In this document: one piece after another, positions 50,851 through 59,503 of the stretch
Layout: each line of letters begins with the position of its first letter
Position numbering within the stretch: position 1 is the stretch's first letter
Source: an uncultured Emticicia sp.
Lineage (GTDB): Bacteria > Bacteroidota > Bacteroidia > Cytophagales > Spirosomataceae
DNA: 64,000 nt
Direction: 5' to 3'
Assembly (NCBI RefSeq): GCF_937903345.1
Contig: NZ_CALCZQ010000007.1
Location: forward strand, 106,217 to 170,216
Made by a program: the position numbers and the translations under genes
The notes under the pieces: model-generated
Databases searched by the model: none
What the model saw: only the letters and a program-made list of their open reading frames with translations
What the model was told of the DNA's origin: nothing

Positions 50851-51870
50851 ATGCTCGATTTAAACGGCAAAGCAATTCTGATAACAGGTGGAACAGGTTC
50901 TTTCGGCAAAAAATTGGTCGAAACTATTTTCAATCGCTTCCCCGATGTTCGTCGAGTAGTAATTTATTCTCGTGACGAATTGAAGCAGTTTGAGATGCAA
51001 CAAACTTATCCTCAATATAAATATCCAAATATACGTTTTTTCATAGGGGATGTACGCGATGGTGAACGCCTTAAACGTGCTTGCGAAGGTATCGATTATA
51101 TCATTCATGCTGCAGCATTGAAGCAAGTACCTGCAGCAGAATATAACCCGATGGAATGCATAAAAACCAATGTATTTGGGGCAGAAAATGTGATTAATGC
51201 TGCTTTAGCCAATAATATCCAGAAAGTTGTGGCACTTTCAACCGATAAAGCTGCCGCTCCAATAAACCTTTATGGTGCAACAAAATTGTGTTCGGATAAG
51301 CTTTTTGTAGCAGCAAATAACATGCGAGGAAGTCGTCAGATTACCTTTTCGGTGGTAAGATATGGTAATGTAATTGGATCACGTGGTTCGGTGATGCCTT
51401 TTTTCTTGGAAAAAGCAAAAACGGGCGTTTTACCGATAACTGACGAACGTATGACCCGATTTAATATTTCCTTGGAAGATGGTGTTGAAATGGTACTTTA
51501 TGCCCTCGAAAATGCTTGGGGTGGAGAAATTTATGTACCTAAGATTCCTTCATACAAAATAATGGATGTTGCAAAAGCAATTGGTCCAAATTGTGAGTTT
51601 CCGAACGTTGGTATTCGTCCAGGTGAAAAACTTCATGAAGAAATGATTACCGAAACGGATTCTTTAAGTACAATCGAGACGAAAAAATATTATGTAATTA
51701 TGCCATTTTCTCCGATTTGGAATATAAACGAATATTTGAAGCACTTTGGTGCATCGTTTGTAGAGGAAGGTTTTAAATATAATTCAGGAACTAACGAAGA
51801 ATGGCTAACAGTTGAACAGATTCGTGAAGAAATAAAAACCCACATTGACGCTGATTTTCAGCCGAAATAA
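50851..51870 (+). CDS. pseB: UDP-N-acetylglucosamine 4,6-dehydratase (inverting)
   Basis: First enzyme of the pseudaminic acid route, converting UDP-GlcNAc to a 4-keto-6-deoxy-L-altro sugar. 339 residues of the extended SDR type: ITGGTGSFGKKLVE (NAD binding, residues 11-24), DVRDGERLKRA, AAALKQVPAAEYNP, STDKAAAPINLYGATKLCSDKL (active-site Tyr and Lys in YGATK) and VRYGNVIGSRGSV. The PseB-type AALKQVP and DKAAxPxNLYGATK motifs distinguish it from FlaA1-like proteins. The aminotransferase pseC follows by 9 nt. The later steps (pseH, pseG, pseI, pseF) are not in this window. Confidence 0.9.
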   Translation: MLDLNGKAILITGGTGSFGKKLVETIFNRFPDVRRVVIYSRDELKQFEMQQTYPQYKYPNIRFFIGDVRDGERLKRACEGIDYIIHAAALKQVPAAEYNPMECIKTNVFGAENVINAALANNIQKVVALSTDKAAAPINLYGATKLCSDKLFVAANNMRGSRQITFSVVRYGNVIGSRGSVMPFFLEKAKTGVLPITDERMTRFNISLEDGVEMVLYALENAWGGEIYVPKIPSYKIMDVAKAIGPNCEFPNVGIRPGEKLHEEMITETDSLSTIETKKYYVIMPFSPIWNINEYLKHFGASFVEEGFKYNSGTNEEWLTVEQIREEIKTHIDADFQPK

Positions 51871-51879
51871 TTTAGGAAA

Positions 51880-53028
51880 ATGATTCCATACGGAAAACAA
51901 AATATTACTGAAGAAGATATAGCGTCAGTTATAGAAACGCTCAAATCTCCGTTTTTAACATCAGGACCAAAAGTTGCTGAATTTGAGGCAGCTTTTGCGA
52001 AATATATTGGTTGTAAATATGCCGTGGCGGTTGCAAATGGCACGGCAGCTTTACATATTTCGTGCATGGCTTTGGGAGTAAAAACATCTTCAAAAGTCAT
52101 CACTACACCTATTACTTTTTCAGCTTCTGCCAATTGTGTGCGATATTGTGGCGGAGAAGTTGTGTTTGCAGATATAAATCCAGAAACAATATTATTAGAT
52201 ATTGGAAAAGTAAGAAACCTACTAGAAAAGCACCCAAAAGGCACTTTTGACGGCATTATTCCAGTTGATTTTGCCGGTAACCCAGTTGATTTAGAAGCAT
52301 TTAGACATCTTGCCGATGAATTTGGCTTATGGATTTTAGAAGATGCTTGCCATGCTCCTGGTGGAAGTTTTTTCGATAGTTTAGGAGTAAATCATCGGTG
52401 TGGTGATGGTTCTTTGGCCGATTTAGCTATCTTTTCATTTCATCCCGTAAAGCACATTGCTACTGGTGAAGGAGGAATGGTTACAACCAATGACGAAGAA
52501 CTATATAAAAAACTCAAACAATACCGCTCGCATGGTATGGTTTATCAGGGAGACCCCGCTTTGATCGAAAATCATGGTGGATGGTACATGGAATTGCAGG
52601 AGTTGGGCTATAATTACCGAATGCCTGATGTGCTTTGTAATTTGGGAATTTCACAGCTAAAAAGAGCAGAAGAAGGTCTCTCAAAACGAATAGCAATAGC
52701 CAACCGCTACAATGAGGCATTTGCAGGAACGAATGTAAAAACTATTATTCCAACTGCTAATCTGAGCCATGCTTATCACTTGTATGTGATTCAGATTGAA
52801 GACCGAAAAGGTCTATATGATTATTTACGCACGAAACAGATTTATGCTCAAGTACACTATATTCCTGTGCATTTAATGCCTTATTATAAAGGCTTGGGAA
52901 GTAAAGCTGGTGATTTTCCGAATGCCGAAAAATATTATGAGCATTGTTTGAGTATTCCAATGTACCCAACACTCACAGAAGAAGAACAAGAATTTGTTAT
53001 TTCAGAAATATTGAGTTTTGTGAAATAA
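51880..53028 (+). CDS. pseC: UDP-4-amino-4,6-dideoxy-N-acetyl-L-altrosamine transaminase
   Basis: Second enzyme of pseudaminic acid synthesis, a PLP-dependent DegT/DnrJ/EryC1/StrS aminotransferase. 382 residues. ITEEDIASVIETLKSPFLTSGPKVAEFE at the N-terminus, ANGTAALHISCMALG, DFAGNPVD, LEDACHAPGG and SFHPVKHIATGEGGMVTT, where the Lys forms the Schiff base with PLP. The C-terminal part has YHLYVIQIEDRKGLYDYLRTKQIYAQVHYIPVHLMPYY, typical of PseC. Start ATG at 51880 lies 9 nt after pseB. It converges with the AlgJ-like gene. Confidence 0.9.
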   Translation: MIPYGKQNITEEDIASVIETLKSPFLTSGPKVAEFEAAFAKYIGCKYAVAVANGTAALHISCMALGVKTSSKVITTPITFSASANCVRYCGGEVVFADINPETILLDIGKVRNLLEKHPKGTFDGIIPVDFAGNPVDLEAFRHLADEFGLWILEDACHAPGGSFFDSLGVNHRCGDGSLADLAIFSFHPVKHIATGEGGMVTTNDEELYKKLKQYRSHGMVYQGDPALIENHGGWYMELQELGYNYRMPDVLCNLGISQLKRAEEGLSKRIAIANRYNEAFAGTNVKTIIPTANLSHAYHLYVIQIEDRKGLYDYLRTKQIYAQVHYIPVHLMPYYKGLGSKAGDFPNAEKYYEHCLSIPMYPTLTEEEQEFVISEILSFVK

Positions 53029-53086
53029 AAATTATTCCGTGTAGAGACCTAACATATTACGTCTCTACCACCTTTCTACAAAATTC

Positions 53087-54067
53087 CTACAATTTAGAAT
53101 TAACCAAATCCAGCCAAATCTGTTTTCCTTCACAATTCCAATGTGTATCACCTTTTTCGTAAAGTACTTTCTTAGAATTATGAAAAGGAGTATAAATATC
53201 AAAAAAAGGCATTTCCAATGCAGAGTGCTTCTGAATTCTTTCAATTAAATGGTTATATTCTCCTAAATCCGTTCCCAAAATCGAAGTTTTATTAGGAATA
53301 ATTGATAAATAAACTTCATCGAAACCTGCATTTTTGTAGTATTGATAAGATTTATTCAAATTATCAACAATTAAATTTATTTCTTCTTCAGAGATTCGAT
53401 CAAAACAAGAGTTAATTCCTGAGGATTGGCCATCTAAGTGGTATAAAAGGTGATTTTTATCTTTTGAGAGCATTACTTTTTCATCAATTCGGTTAAATAA
53501 TTTCAAATTCAGCCATGCTTTCCATTCTTTAAATGTCAAGAAAAAATCTGAAGAGAACAGTATAGATTCATGACGCTCGGCATTGTATGGCAAATAATTT
53601 AAAAGCCATTTTTTTAAACTTTTTTTATTTTCATTCTCCAAAACTACCTGATTTTCAACCACTTCTAAATTAGAAAAGGTTTTCCTAAATCGTTCTCTGA
53701 AGTGTCGTTCCACCCTCTCGATGATTAGCACATTTCGTTTTGAAGTATCCAGTTTTACTTTAATTGAATCAGTAATTAAGTATCTATTATAATTACTTAA
53801 ACCTCTAAAATGATTCTTTTCGATGCGTTCTTTTTCGGTAAAACTATCGCCCATAATCATAAGGGAAGTATTTCCCGCTGAAGGATTTTGTGGAACTGGG
53901 CATTCTTCCAAAGAGGATTTAAACTGTGCTAAATTAGACATCCGGTATAAATCACCATAACGATAATCATCTTGGGTGATTCCGTTTTGGTATAACCACT
54001 TTGCTAATGAACCAGAAAACCCTAAAAACCACAAAAATGAAAAAAGTATTAAAAAGAAGTATTTCAT
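53087..54067 (-). CDS. AlgJ/AlgX-like SGNH protein, partner of the MBOAT acyltransferase
   Basis: 326 residues with a membrane helix at the N-terminus (YFFLILFSFLWFLGFSG), so membrane-anchored and mostly periplasmic. MIMGDSFTEKE near residue 72 gives the SGNH block-I serine, and GDTHWNCEGKQIWLDLV at the C-terminus gives the Asp/His block, as in DHHW/AlgX-type proteins. It follows the MBOAT gene by 27 nt on the same strand. Together they should O-acylate an extracellular or cell-wall glycan, the MBOAT protein moving the acyl group across the membrane and this one placing it. The glycan is unknown. Confidence 0.75.
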   Translation of the reverse strand: MKYFFLILFSFLWFLGFSGSLAKWLYQNGITQDDYRYGDLYRMSNLAQFKSSLEECPVPQNPSAGNTSLMIMGDSFTEKERIEKNHFRGLSNYNRYLITDSIKVKLDTSKRNVLIIERVERHFRERFRKTFSNLEVVENQVVLENENKKSLKKWLLNYLPYNAERHESILFSSDFFLTFKEWKAWLNLKLFNRIDEKVMLSKDKNHLLYHLDGQSSGINSCFDRISEEEINLIVDNLNKSYQYYKNAGFDEVYLSIIPNKTSILGTDLGEYNHLIERIQKHSALEMPFFDIYTPFHNSKKVLYEKGDTHWNCEGKQIWLDLVNSKL

Positions 54068-54094
54068 ATTTACGTCTCTTTTAGAAAGTGGATT

Positions 54095-55507
54095 TTAAAA
54101 CTGAAAATATATAAACTGATTTGAGGTAAATACCCCGAAAAAGTAGCATAACACCAACAAAACCGTAAACTTCAACCAAAACTGTGTTGTATTCTGAGTG
54201 TTTATCTGCATCATAAATTTGTCTTTTAAAAGCAAAATCGCAATCAAAAACCAACAAAAAATCATTTCGTTGAGGCTAAATGGGGTTGCAATGCTACTGC
54301 TGTAATTTTCAATATGTAGCACTTTTGATAGAATTATCTTGGCATTGCTCAATCCTTTTGCCCTAAAAAAAATCCAGGTAAGCATCACGAGCATAAAGGT
54401 AAAAGCTAAATTAAAGGCATTTATAATTTTGTTGGAAAAGTGCTTTTTAGCATCAAATGGAGTATATTTCTTTCGTATTTGAGCAAAAACTAAATATATT
54501 CCATGCAATGCCCCCCAAATTATATATGTCCAGGCTGCACCATGCCACAATCCACTCAAAATAAAGACAACGAAAAGATTAAAGTAAGTGTTAAGCTCTC
54601 CTACTCGATTACCACCAAGTGGGATATATAGATAATCTCTGAACCAACCCGACAATGAAATATGCCATCTACGCCAAAATTCATTGATTGATTTTGAAAA
54701 ATACGGAGCTTCAAAGTTTTCCATGAGCTTAAATCCCATTACCCGTGCAGCTCCGATGGCAATATCTGAGTAGCCTGAAAAATCACAATAAATTTGAAAT
54801 GTAAAGAAAACTGTTGCAACCAAAAGTGTAAAACCATTGTGCTCGTATGGATTATCGAAAGAATAATCAACAACCATTGCAAGGCGGTCAGCAATTACTA
54901 CTTTTTTAAACATCCCCCAAGCCATTCTCATCAATCCAGCTTTTAGGTTTTCAAGATCATACTCAAAATACTTATGAAATTGCCAAAGTACATTTTGCGG
55001 TCGTTCAATTGGACCAGCTACTAACTGCGGGTAAAACATTACATAAAGGGCATAAATTGCAAAATCTTTCTCAGCTTTTTCATTACCACGATAGACTTCA
55101 ATTGTGTAACTCATCGCTTGAAATGTATGGAATGACAGACCGATTGGCAATAAAATTTTTAGTAATTCGAGTTGAGTTGTTGAGCCTAAATGGAAGAAAA
55201 TATTATTAATATTTTCGACAAAAAAATTAAAATATTTGAAATAAGCTAGAAATCCAATGTTTGAAATTAAGCTAAGTACCAAAAGCCACTTCCGTTTTTT
55301 TCCTTGAGCATTTTCAATCCAGATTCCAGCAAAATAATCTACTACGATTGTTACAAAAAGAATTAAGATATAAATTGGCTGAAAAACTGCATAGAAATAA
55401 CAACTTGCAAGTAGCAAAAGCCAAATTCGACCCCGATGGGGTAAACAAAAATATGTTAAAGTAACAACTATAAAGAAAAATACAAATTGTAGCGAATTAA
55501 ATAGCAT
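54095..55507 (-). CDS. MBOAT-family O-acyltransferase (AlgI/DltB type)
   Basis: 470-residue integral membrane protein with about ten helices. The MBOAT signature SISEFWRRWHISLSGWFRDY-like segment is present as KSINEFWRRWHISLSGWFRDYLYIPLGGNR (residues about 279-308), followed by FVVFILSGLWHGAAWTYIIWGALHG with the active-site His. It resembles AlgI and is the first gene of a two-gene unit with the AlgJ-like protein. An O-acetyltransferase of a surface polysaccharide is the likely role; the donor and acceptor are not shown by the sequence. Confidence 0.88.
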   Translation of the reverse strand: MLFNSLQFVFFFIVVTLTYFCLPHRGRIWLLLLASCYFYAVFQPIYILILFVTIVVDYFAGIWIENAQGKKRKWLLVLSLISNIGFLAYFKYFNFFVENINNIFFHLGSTTQLELLKILLPIGLSFHTFQAMSYTIEVYRGNEKAEKDFAIYALYVMFYPQLVAGPIERPQNVLWQFHKYFEYDLENLKAGLMRMAWGMFKKVVIADRLAMVVDYSFDNPYEHNGFTLLVATVFFTFQIYCDFSGYSDIAIGAARVMGFKLMENFEAPYFSKSINEFWRRWHISLSGWFRDYLYIPLGGNRVGELNTYFNLFVVFILSGLWHGAAWTYIIWGALHGIYLVFAQIRKKYTPFDAKKHFSNKIINAFNLAFTFMLVMLTWIFFRAKGLSNAKIILSKVLHIENYSSSIATPFSLNEMIFCWFLIAILLLKDKFMMQINTQNTTQFWLKFTVLLVLCYFFGVFTSNQFIYFQF

Positions 55508-55634
55508 TGATTGACTTTATGACTATGTTTACAAATTTTATATTCAAAGTTCAGCTTAATAATTAAAGTTTCAAAGCATTTTAGCTGAGAATCATCAATT
55601 TTCAGTTTTTCTTAACGTTTTTTCTAAAGGTTAT

Positions 55635-55665
55635 TTGACTTTTAAAATCTAAAGCTCTATATTTG
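55635..55665 (+). promoter_or_regulatory. Promoter of tRNA-Arg
   Basis: TTG (55635-55637), 20-nt spacer, TATATTTG (55658-55665), a full Bacteroidota consensus, 12 nt before the mature tRNA 5' end. The good match and position make this one of the best promoters in the window. Confidence 0.75.
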
Positions 55666-55677
55666 TACTTTAAAAAA

Positions 55678-55751
55678 GGCCCTATAGCTCAGCTGGATAG
55701 AGCAACAGATTTCTAATCTGTAGGTCTTTGGTTCGAATCCAAATGGGGTCA
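55678..55751 (+). tRNA. tRNA-Arg, anticodon UCU
   Basis: 74 nt fold as a cloverleaf: acceptor GGCCCTA with TGGGGTC, D arm GCTC-AGCTGGATA-GAGC, anticodon stem ACAGA/TCTGT with loop TTTCTAA (anticodon TCT, reading AGA and AGG), variable loop AGGTC, T arm with TTCGAATCC. CCA is not encoded. It has its own promoter and terminator. Insertion-sequence debris lies just downstream, as often found at tRNA genes. Confidence 0.96.
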
Positions 55752-55772
55752 CAAGATAAACATCTGATAATC

Positions 55773-55804
55773 AAGCACTTACAAAGCGATGTAAGTGCTT
55801 TTTT
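55773..55804 (+). terminator. Intrinsic terminator of tRNA-Arg
   Basis: AAGCACTTACA pairs with TGTAAGTGCTT (11 bp, 6-nt loop), followed by TTTTGTTTTT. It starts 21 nt after the tRNA. Confidence 0.85.
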
Positions 55805-55869
55805 GTTTTTAAAATCGCTATCAAGCAAAACACATTTTCATATTAAAAAAAATTAACATTTTCAAATAA

Positions 55870-56434
55870 TATATTTTTGTCTGCAATGCTATTTAAAACT
55901 TAAATGCATCAGTGATTCGCCAAAGCTCCGAAGCATCCCACGCTGAGATTGAGCGACTACTAACTTGGTAACTTCCTGCGATCATATTAGCCTTTTCAAA
56001 AATGAAACTGAATCAAATACCATTTCCTTCAATGATTGGCAAAATATCATTGACGATTAAAAAATAGCTCTTGTTTACTTCTTTTTGATTTTCATTACCA
56101 AGCAATTGCATCAGTTTATTGACTTCGTCATATTTCCAATCTCGGCGAACTTGTTATTTATTGCTCAGAGCAGAAAACGAAATTTCAATCTTACTCGCAA
56201 TCTCAGGTTTCCCATCATCTATGAAGAAAGATACTTGATTTATTTGGATAAAGACGAACAGACGGCACTTTTGAAGTTAATTTTTATGGCTACTACTAAA
56301 AAGATGCTCAAAGTTTCTTTAACTAATTTAGTACCTTCAGCTGATGCTCCTTTGGATTCGGCCACTTTCGATGATATTGAGTTCAAAACGAAGGGCTTTC
56401 AGTTTAATCGTGAAGAAACCTACGCCGGATAATG
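55870..56434 (-). other. Degenerate mobile-element debris next to tRNA-Arg
   Basis: No intact gene. The minus strand gives the coding-like fragment ANMIAGSYQVSSRSISAWD followed by ASELWRITDAFKF and a stop (about 55900-55996). A plus-strand frame 56085-56432 of 115 codons exists but reads as unrelated pieces. I cannot assign the families. Counted as debris because of the neighbouring transposase fragments. Confidence 0.4.
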
Positions 56435-56766
56435 CCTATTTTCTTAGACACTCATATTTTGATTTATGACTACTCGTACCTTCCAATCGTATACTTCTTT
56501 CTTTATTGAGTATCGATTTAATAGGTATTATTGACTACTTATCAACTATGCCAACTCCTATTCTAAAAAAGTTTGTATTTATGCCTTTCTAATTGGTAGA
56601 TTTGCAATTTTCATTGGTAGTATAAATAGCATCGGCAGACAAATGAGTACATTCTCCAAAAAGGTTTTTATGCTTTAATATACTTATTTTCAAGCGTTTA
56701 CACTCATTAAAGGCCTCATAACTTTGATGCTCAATAATACTAATTCCACCACCAAAAAAACACTGC
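56435..56766 (-). pseudogene. IS1182-like transposase remnant
   Basis: Minus-strand traces in several frames: SIIEHQSYEAFNECK, GECTHLSADAIYTTNENCK, QKGINTNFF, then SILNKERSIRLEGT. These resemble the C-terminal half of IS1182/IS5-like transposases (the ADxIYxTxxN and KERxxRLEG segments). Frameshifts and stops show it is dead. Recognition is by pattern only. Confidence 0.45.
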
Positions 56767-57006
56767 ACATTTATTTAATGCCTCTATAAAATTAGATACT
56801 TTTTAAGATGGAAATGTATGTTTAAAAGTCTTTTGACTAAATCCAAGCGAGGCTACAAAAATCTTACACTTAATTTCTTCTTCTGTAGTTTTATCAAAAT
56901 ATGACATCGTTTTATCAGGGTAATCTAGATATACCCCACCCAAGACGAATACTGCATAAAATTTTTATCGCTAGGGAAAGGCATCTTGAATTTTACAGGT
57001 CGATTC
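56767..57006 (-). pseudogene. IS21-family IstA transposase fragment
   Basis: Minus-strand pieces read PSDKNFMQYSSWVGYI, TMSYFDKTTEEEIKCKIFVA, SLGFSQKTFKHTFPS and KVSNFIEALNKCAVFFGG. This order matches the catalytic region of IS21 IstA (FxxxLGxSQxTF...SQK...FIxALxxCLxFFGG). Stops interrupt it and the rest of the element, including istB, is missing. The frame ends in GG and runs straight into the IS1182-like debris, so two elements have been joined or deleted together. Confidence 0.55.
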
Positions 57007-57057
57007 TTGAGCCTCAATAAATATTAAAAAAAATTAACATTTTTTTCAAACAGTGTA

Positions 57058-58134
57058 TTATTTCCCCGAAATACTTTTCAGATCTTTTCCTGCAATGTCT
57101 TCCCAGCGATAGATATGAAAAGTGCGATCATCACTCATTGCTACGATCAAACCTTTTCTGAAGTTTGTATTAAACGATAATGCAACGGTTTCTGAACCAT
57201 CACTTTGATGTGCTTTAACTTTTATAATTTTAACAAGTTTATGTTCATTTGGGTTATGTTTAGAGCCTTCTCTTGTAAAAATATGAAATTTATCTGCTCC
57301 TTGGTCAGAAACTAATATATACCCTTTCTTTTTTGAAAGTTTGTAGATAGAAATACCTTCATGGTCTTCTGCAAAGCCTGTGGTGGCAAAAAGTGCTAAT
57401 TGCTCATTCCCTTTGCTTGGTTCGGCATAATATTTTCTCACACCCACACCCTCATCTGAATAATAGACATAACCCAATTCATCATCTACCGCAATAGATT
57501 CTATTTCCTTTTTACCACTATAAATACCAAATTTTCGAACTAATATGGCCTTTACTCTTCCAAATCCATTATCTTTCAAAAGATATTGCCAAAGATATTC
57601 GCCTGTCGTTGGGCCGGTTTTTCTACCAACAATGGCATAGATTTCACCTTTTTTGTTTTTATATAAAGCAATTCCCATTAAATCACGAAAACCGGCGTTT
57701 GTTTCATTATCAAAAACATCGATACCACCATTATCAATAGGTTTCATATCGGGTAAAGAAAAAATGCGAAGTTTGTGTGTAAATCTTTCTGTAGTTACAG
57801 CAATATCGGTCGAAATACCTTTGAGTTTCAAGCCATATTCTACATCAACATTATTTGGTCTTTTCAATCCTCTGACTACTTTGTCCGTTTGTATTTTTCC
57901 GTCCAAATTAAAAACAAATAATGCACCGTCGATGTCTTTGTCGGTGCCAATAATTAGACTTTTACTTGGGTCTTTTTTATTAATCCAAACAGCAGGGTCA
58001 TCAGAATCTTTTTTTACACTATCTGTAACAAAGGTAGGAGCAACTGGTAAACTATTTTCATTTCTGATTTGACCGTTTGCCTGTTGAAACCCAAAGAAAG
58101 TGATAAAATAAATAGTCAATAATTTAGTATTCAT
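57058..58134 (-). CDS. Secreted beta-propeller phytase
   Basis: About 358 residues from the ATG at 58134 (MNTKLLTIYFITFFGFQQANG, a signal peptide); an in-frame ATG at 58170 lies inside a terminator stem and is rejected. The phytase core shows KKDSDDPAVWINKKDPSKSL and IIGTDKDIDGALFVFNL with calcium-binding aspartates, RPNNVDVEYG, EIESIAVDDELGYVYYSDEGVGVRKY and AEDHEGISIYKLSKKKGYILVSDQG, the pattern of the six-bladed propeller. It releases phosphate from inositol phosphates outside the cytoplasm with calcium. A terminator separates it from the lipoprotein gene upstream; the TonB-dependent receptor gene is further upstream on the same strand. Confidence 0.88.
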   Translation of the reverse strand: MNTKLLTIYFITFFGFQQANGQIRNENSLPVAPTFVTDSVKKDSDDPAVWINKKDPSKSLIIGTDKDIDGALFVFNLDGKIQTDKVVRGLKRPNNVDVEYGLKLKGISTDIAVTTERFTHKLRIFSLPDMKPIDNGGIDVFDNETNAGFRDLMGIALYKNKKGEIYAIVGRKTGPTTGEYLWQYLLKDNGFGRVKAILVRKFGIYSGKKEIESIAVDDELGYVYYSDEGVGVRKYYAEPSKGNEQLALFATTGFAEDHEGISIYKLSKKKGYILVSDQGADKFHIFTREGSKHNPNEHKLVKIIKVKAHQSDGSETVALSFNTNFRKGLIVAMSDDRTFHIYRWEDIAGKDLKSISGK

Positions 58135-58162
58135 GAAACAAAGTTTTTTGTTATAAAATAAA

Positions 58163-58188
58163 AAAACCACTATTTTTCAAGTGGTTTT
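58163..58188 (-). terminator. Intrinsic terminator between the beta-helix lipoprotein and phytase genes
   Basis: AAAACCACT and AGTGGTTTT form a 9-bp stem with an 8-nt loop, followed on the minus strand by TTTTTTTATTTT. It lies 28 nt after the lipoprotein stop and 29 nt before the phytase ATG. It may attenuate phytase expression or mean that the phytase has its own promoter. Confidence 0.75.
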
Positions 58189-58215
58189 AGTACAATTTTC
58201 AGGGCTAACGTTATA

Positions 58216-59472
58216 TTATTTTGTACCGAATGCACCTACATAAGTTGCAGGTTCTGGCGATTTGTATAGTATGCCATTGATTGTGATGCCATCTTTGAAA
58301 TTTCTTGTAAAAGTAGTGATACCTTTACCCAAAGCAGGCGAACCTGCCGACAAATGAAAATCCCAAGCAGGATTAAAATCTGAATTCATTTTATCTGTGT
58401 TTGTAGGATAATTTACAAATTTAGGATCATTTTCATCAGCTTTTGTACCTATTACGTCGTTTTTGCCTGCAAGAATTTCTGTTGAAGGTTGAAATTGAGT
58501 AACAGCATCTTGGGTATAGCCATAGTAATAATTATTGCTGATGATAGAACGTTTGTCTTCTGGAAGTTTCGTATCTCTTTTGATTCCGAAACGACAATTT
58601 GCCATTAGGTTATTATACAAATCAGCTTGTACACTTTGTTCAACCCAAATTGAACCACCCTTCGCCGTTGGTCTTCTCCAGCCAGTATTCAAAATTGTAT
58701 TATTGTATGCCACTACATATGCTTGCGGAGTACGTCCGCCTGTACTTGAAAGTTTTAAAGCATTCGTATTTGTGCTATAAATCAAGTTGAAAGCCACATC
58801 AGCTATAACGCCAGACTTAATATTGATACCATCACCACCACTCAAACCCGTTGTATAAAAAGTATTATTAGCAAAAATAACGCTACCTCCTTCAATGTAC
58901 GTTGCATCATCACGCCAGTTGCGTATAGTTGAGTTTCTTACAACCATTTTACCAGAAGTATTCGAAAACCATAATGCCGGGTCAAACTCACCACTTACTG
59001 CTTTATACAATCCTAACTTTACAGAGGTTGATGCTTCCGTTGTTACAGCTCCACCATATTCCATGATTACATTATCAAGCACTAATTCAGTACAAGTTTT
59101 GGCAGCTAAAATTCCACCCCATAATTGTCCAAATTTATATTTTGCTAATTTTGCTCCTTCCGGAACTGAGAATTTGATAGGATTTGCAGTTGTTCCGATG
59201 GCATAAAGGTTTCCGTTTACAATTACTTCTGGTTTACGGGTTGTATCCATTACAATACTTACACCTTCTTCGATTGTCAAACTTTTCCCTACTGGAATAA
59301 CAATATCACCTTTCACTGTAATAATTGAGCTTTTTTTCCATGTTCCTGTTACTTCTCCTGAAACACTCAATTCGTCTGGTTTTGAAACTGGTGCTACATC
59401 AGTTGTATTATCTTTTGTACACGCCACCATAAAAATTGCAGCAAATACAGTTAAAAATAAAAGATTCTTCAT
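58216..59472 (-). CDS. Lipoprotein with a right-handed parallel beta-helix
   Basis: 418 residues. Lipoprotein signal MKNLLFLTVFAAIFMVAC with cysteine at 18. The rest is a repeated beta-helix pattern (GDIVIPVGKSLTIEEGVSIV, NGNLYAIGTTANPIKF, LVLDNVIMEYGG, MVVRNSTIRNW, SVIFANNTFYTTGLSG, DVAFNLIYS, YVVAYNNTILNTGW, ADLYNNLMANCRFG). No catalytic motif is visible. It lies 31 nt downstream of the TonB-dependent receptor gene and is likely an outer-membrane surface partner of it, perhaps a ligand-binding lipoprotein in place of SusD. Function unproven. Confidence 0.75.
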   Translation of the reverse strand: MKNLLFLTVFAAIFMVACTKDNTTDVAPVSKPDELSVSGEVTGTWKKSSIITVKGDIVIPVGKSLTIEEGVSIVMDTTRKPEVIVNGNLYAIGTTANPIKFSVPEGAKLAKYKFGQLWGGILAAKTCTELVLDNVIMEYGGAVTTEASTSVKLGLYKAVSGEFDPALWFSNTSGKMVVRNSTIRNWRDDATYIEGGSVIFANNTFYTTGLSGGDGINIKSGVIADVAFNLIYSTNTNALKLSSTGGRTPQAYVVAYNNTILNTGWRRPTAKGGSIWVEQSVQADLYNNLMANCRFGIKRDTKLPEDKRSIISNNYYYGYTQDAVTQFQPSTEILAGKNDVIGTKADENDPKFVNYPTNTDKMNSDFNPAWDFHLSAGSPALGKGITTFTRNFKDGITINGILYKSPEPATYVGAFGTK

Positions 59473-59503
59473 TGTTTTTTAGTTTTATATTTAAAATTTG
59501 ATT

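Noticed and set aside
56085..56432. 115-codon plus-strand frame in the debris after tRNA-Arg
   Set aside because: Part overlaps decayed minus-strand transposase sequence; it has no recognisable domain and no ribosome-binding or promoter signal, so I do not call it a gene.
56432..56509. Short plus-strand frame starting MPIFLDTHILIYDYS, like the start of a PIN-domain toxin
   Set aside because: Ends after 25 codons and is antisense to the IS1182-like remnant (KERSIRLEG segment), which explains the sequence better.
58135..58170. Upstream ATG for the phytase
   Set aside because: It lies inside the terminator stem and would put a non-signal stretch before the signal peptide.
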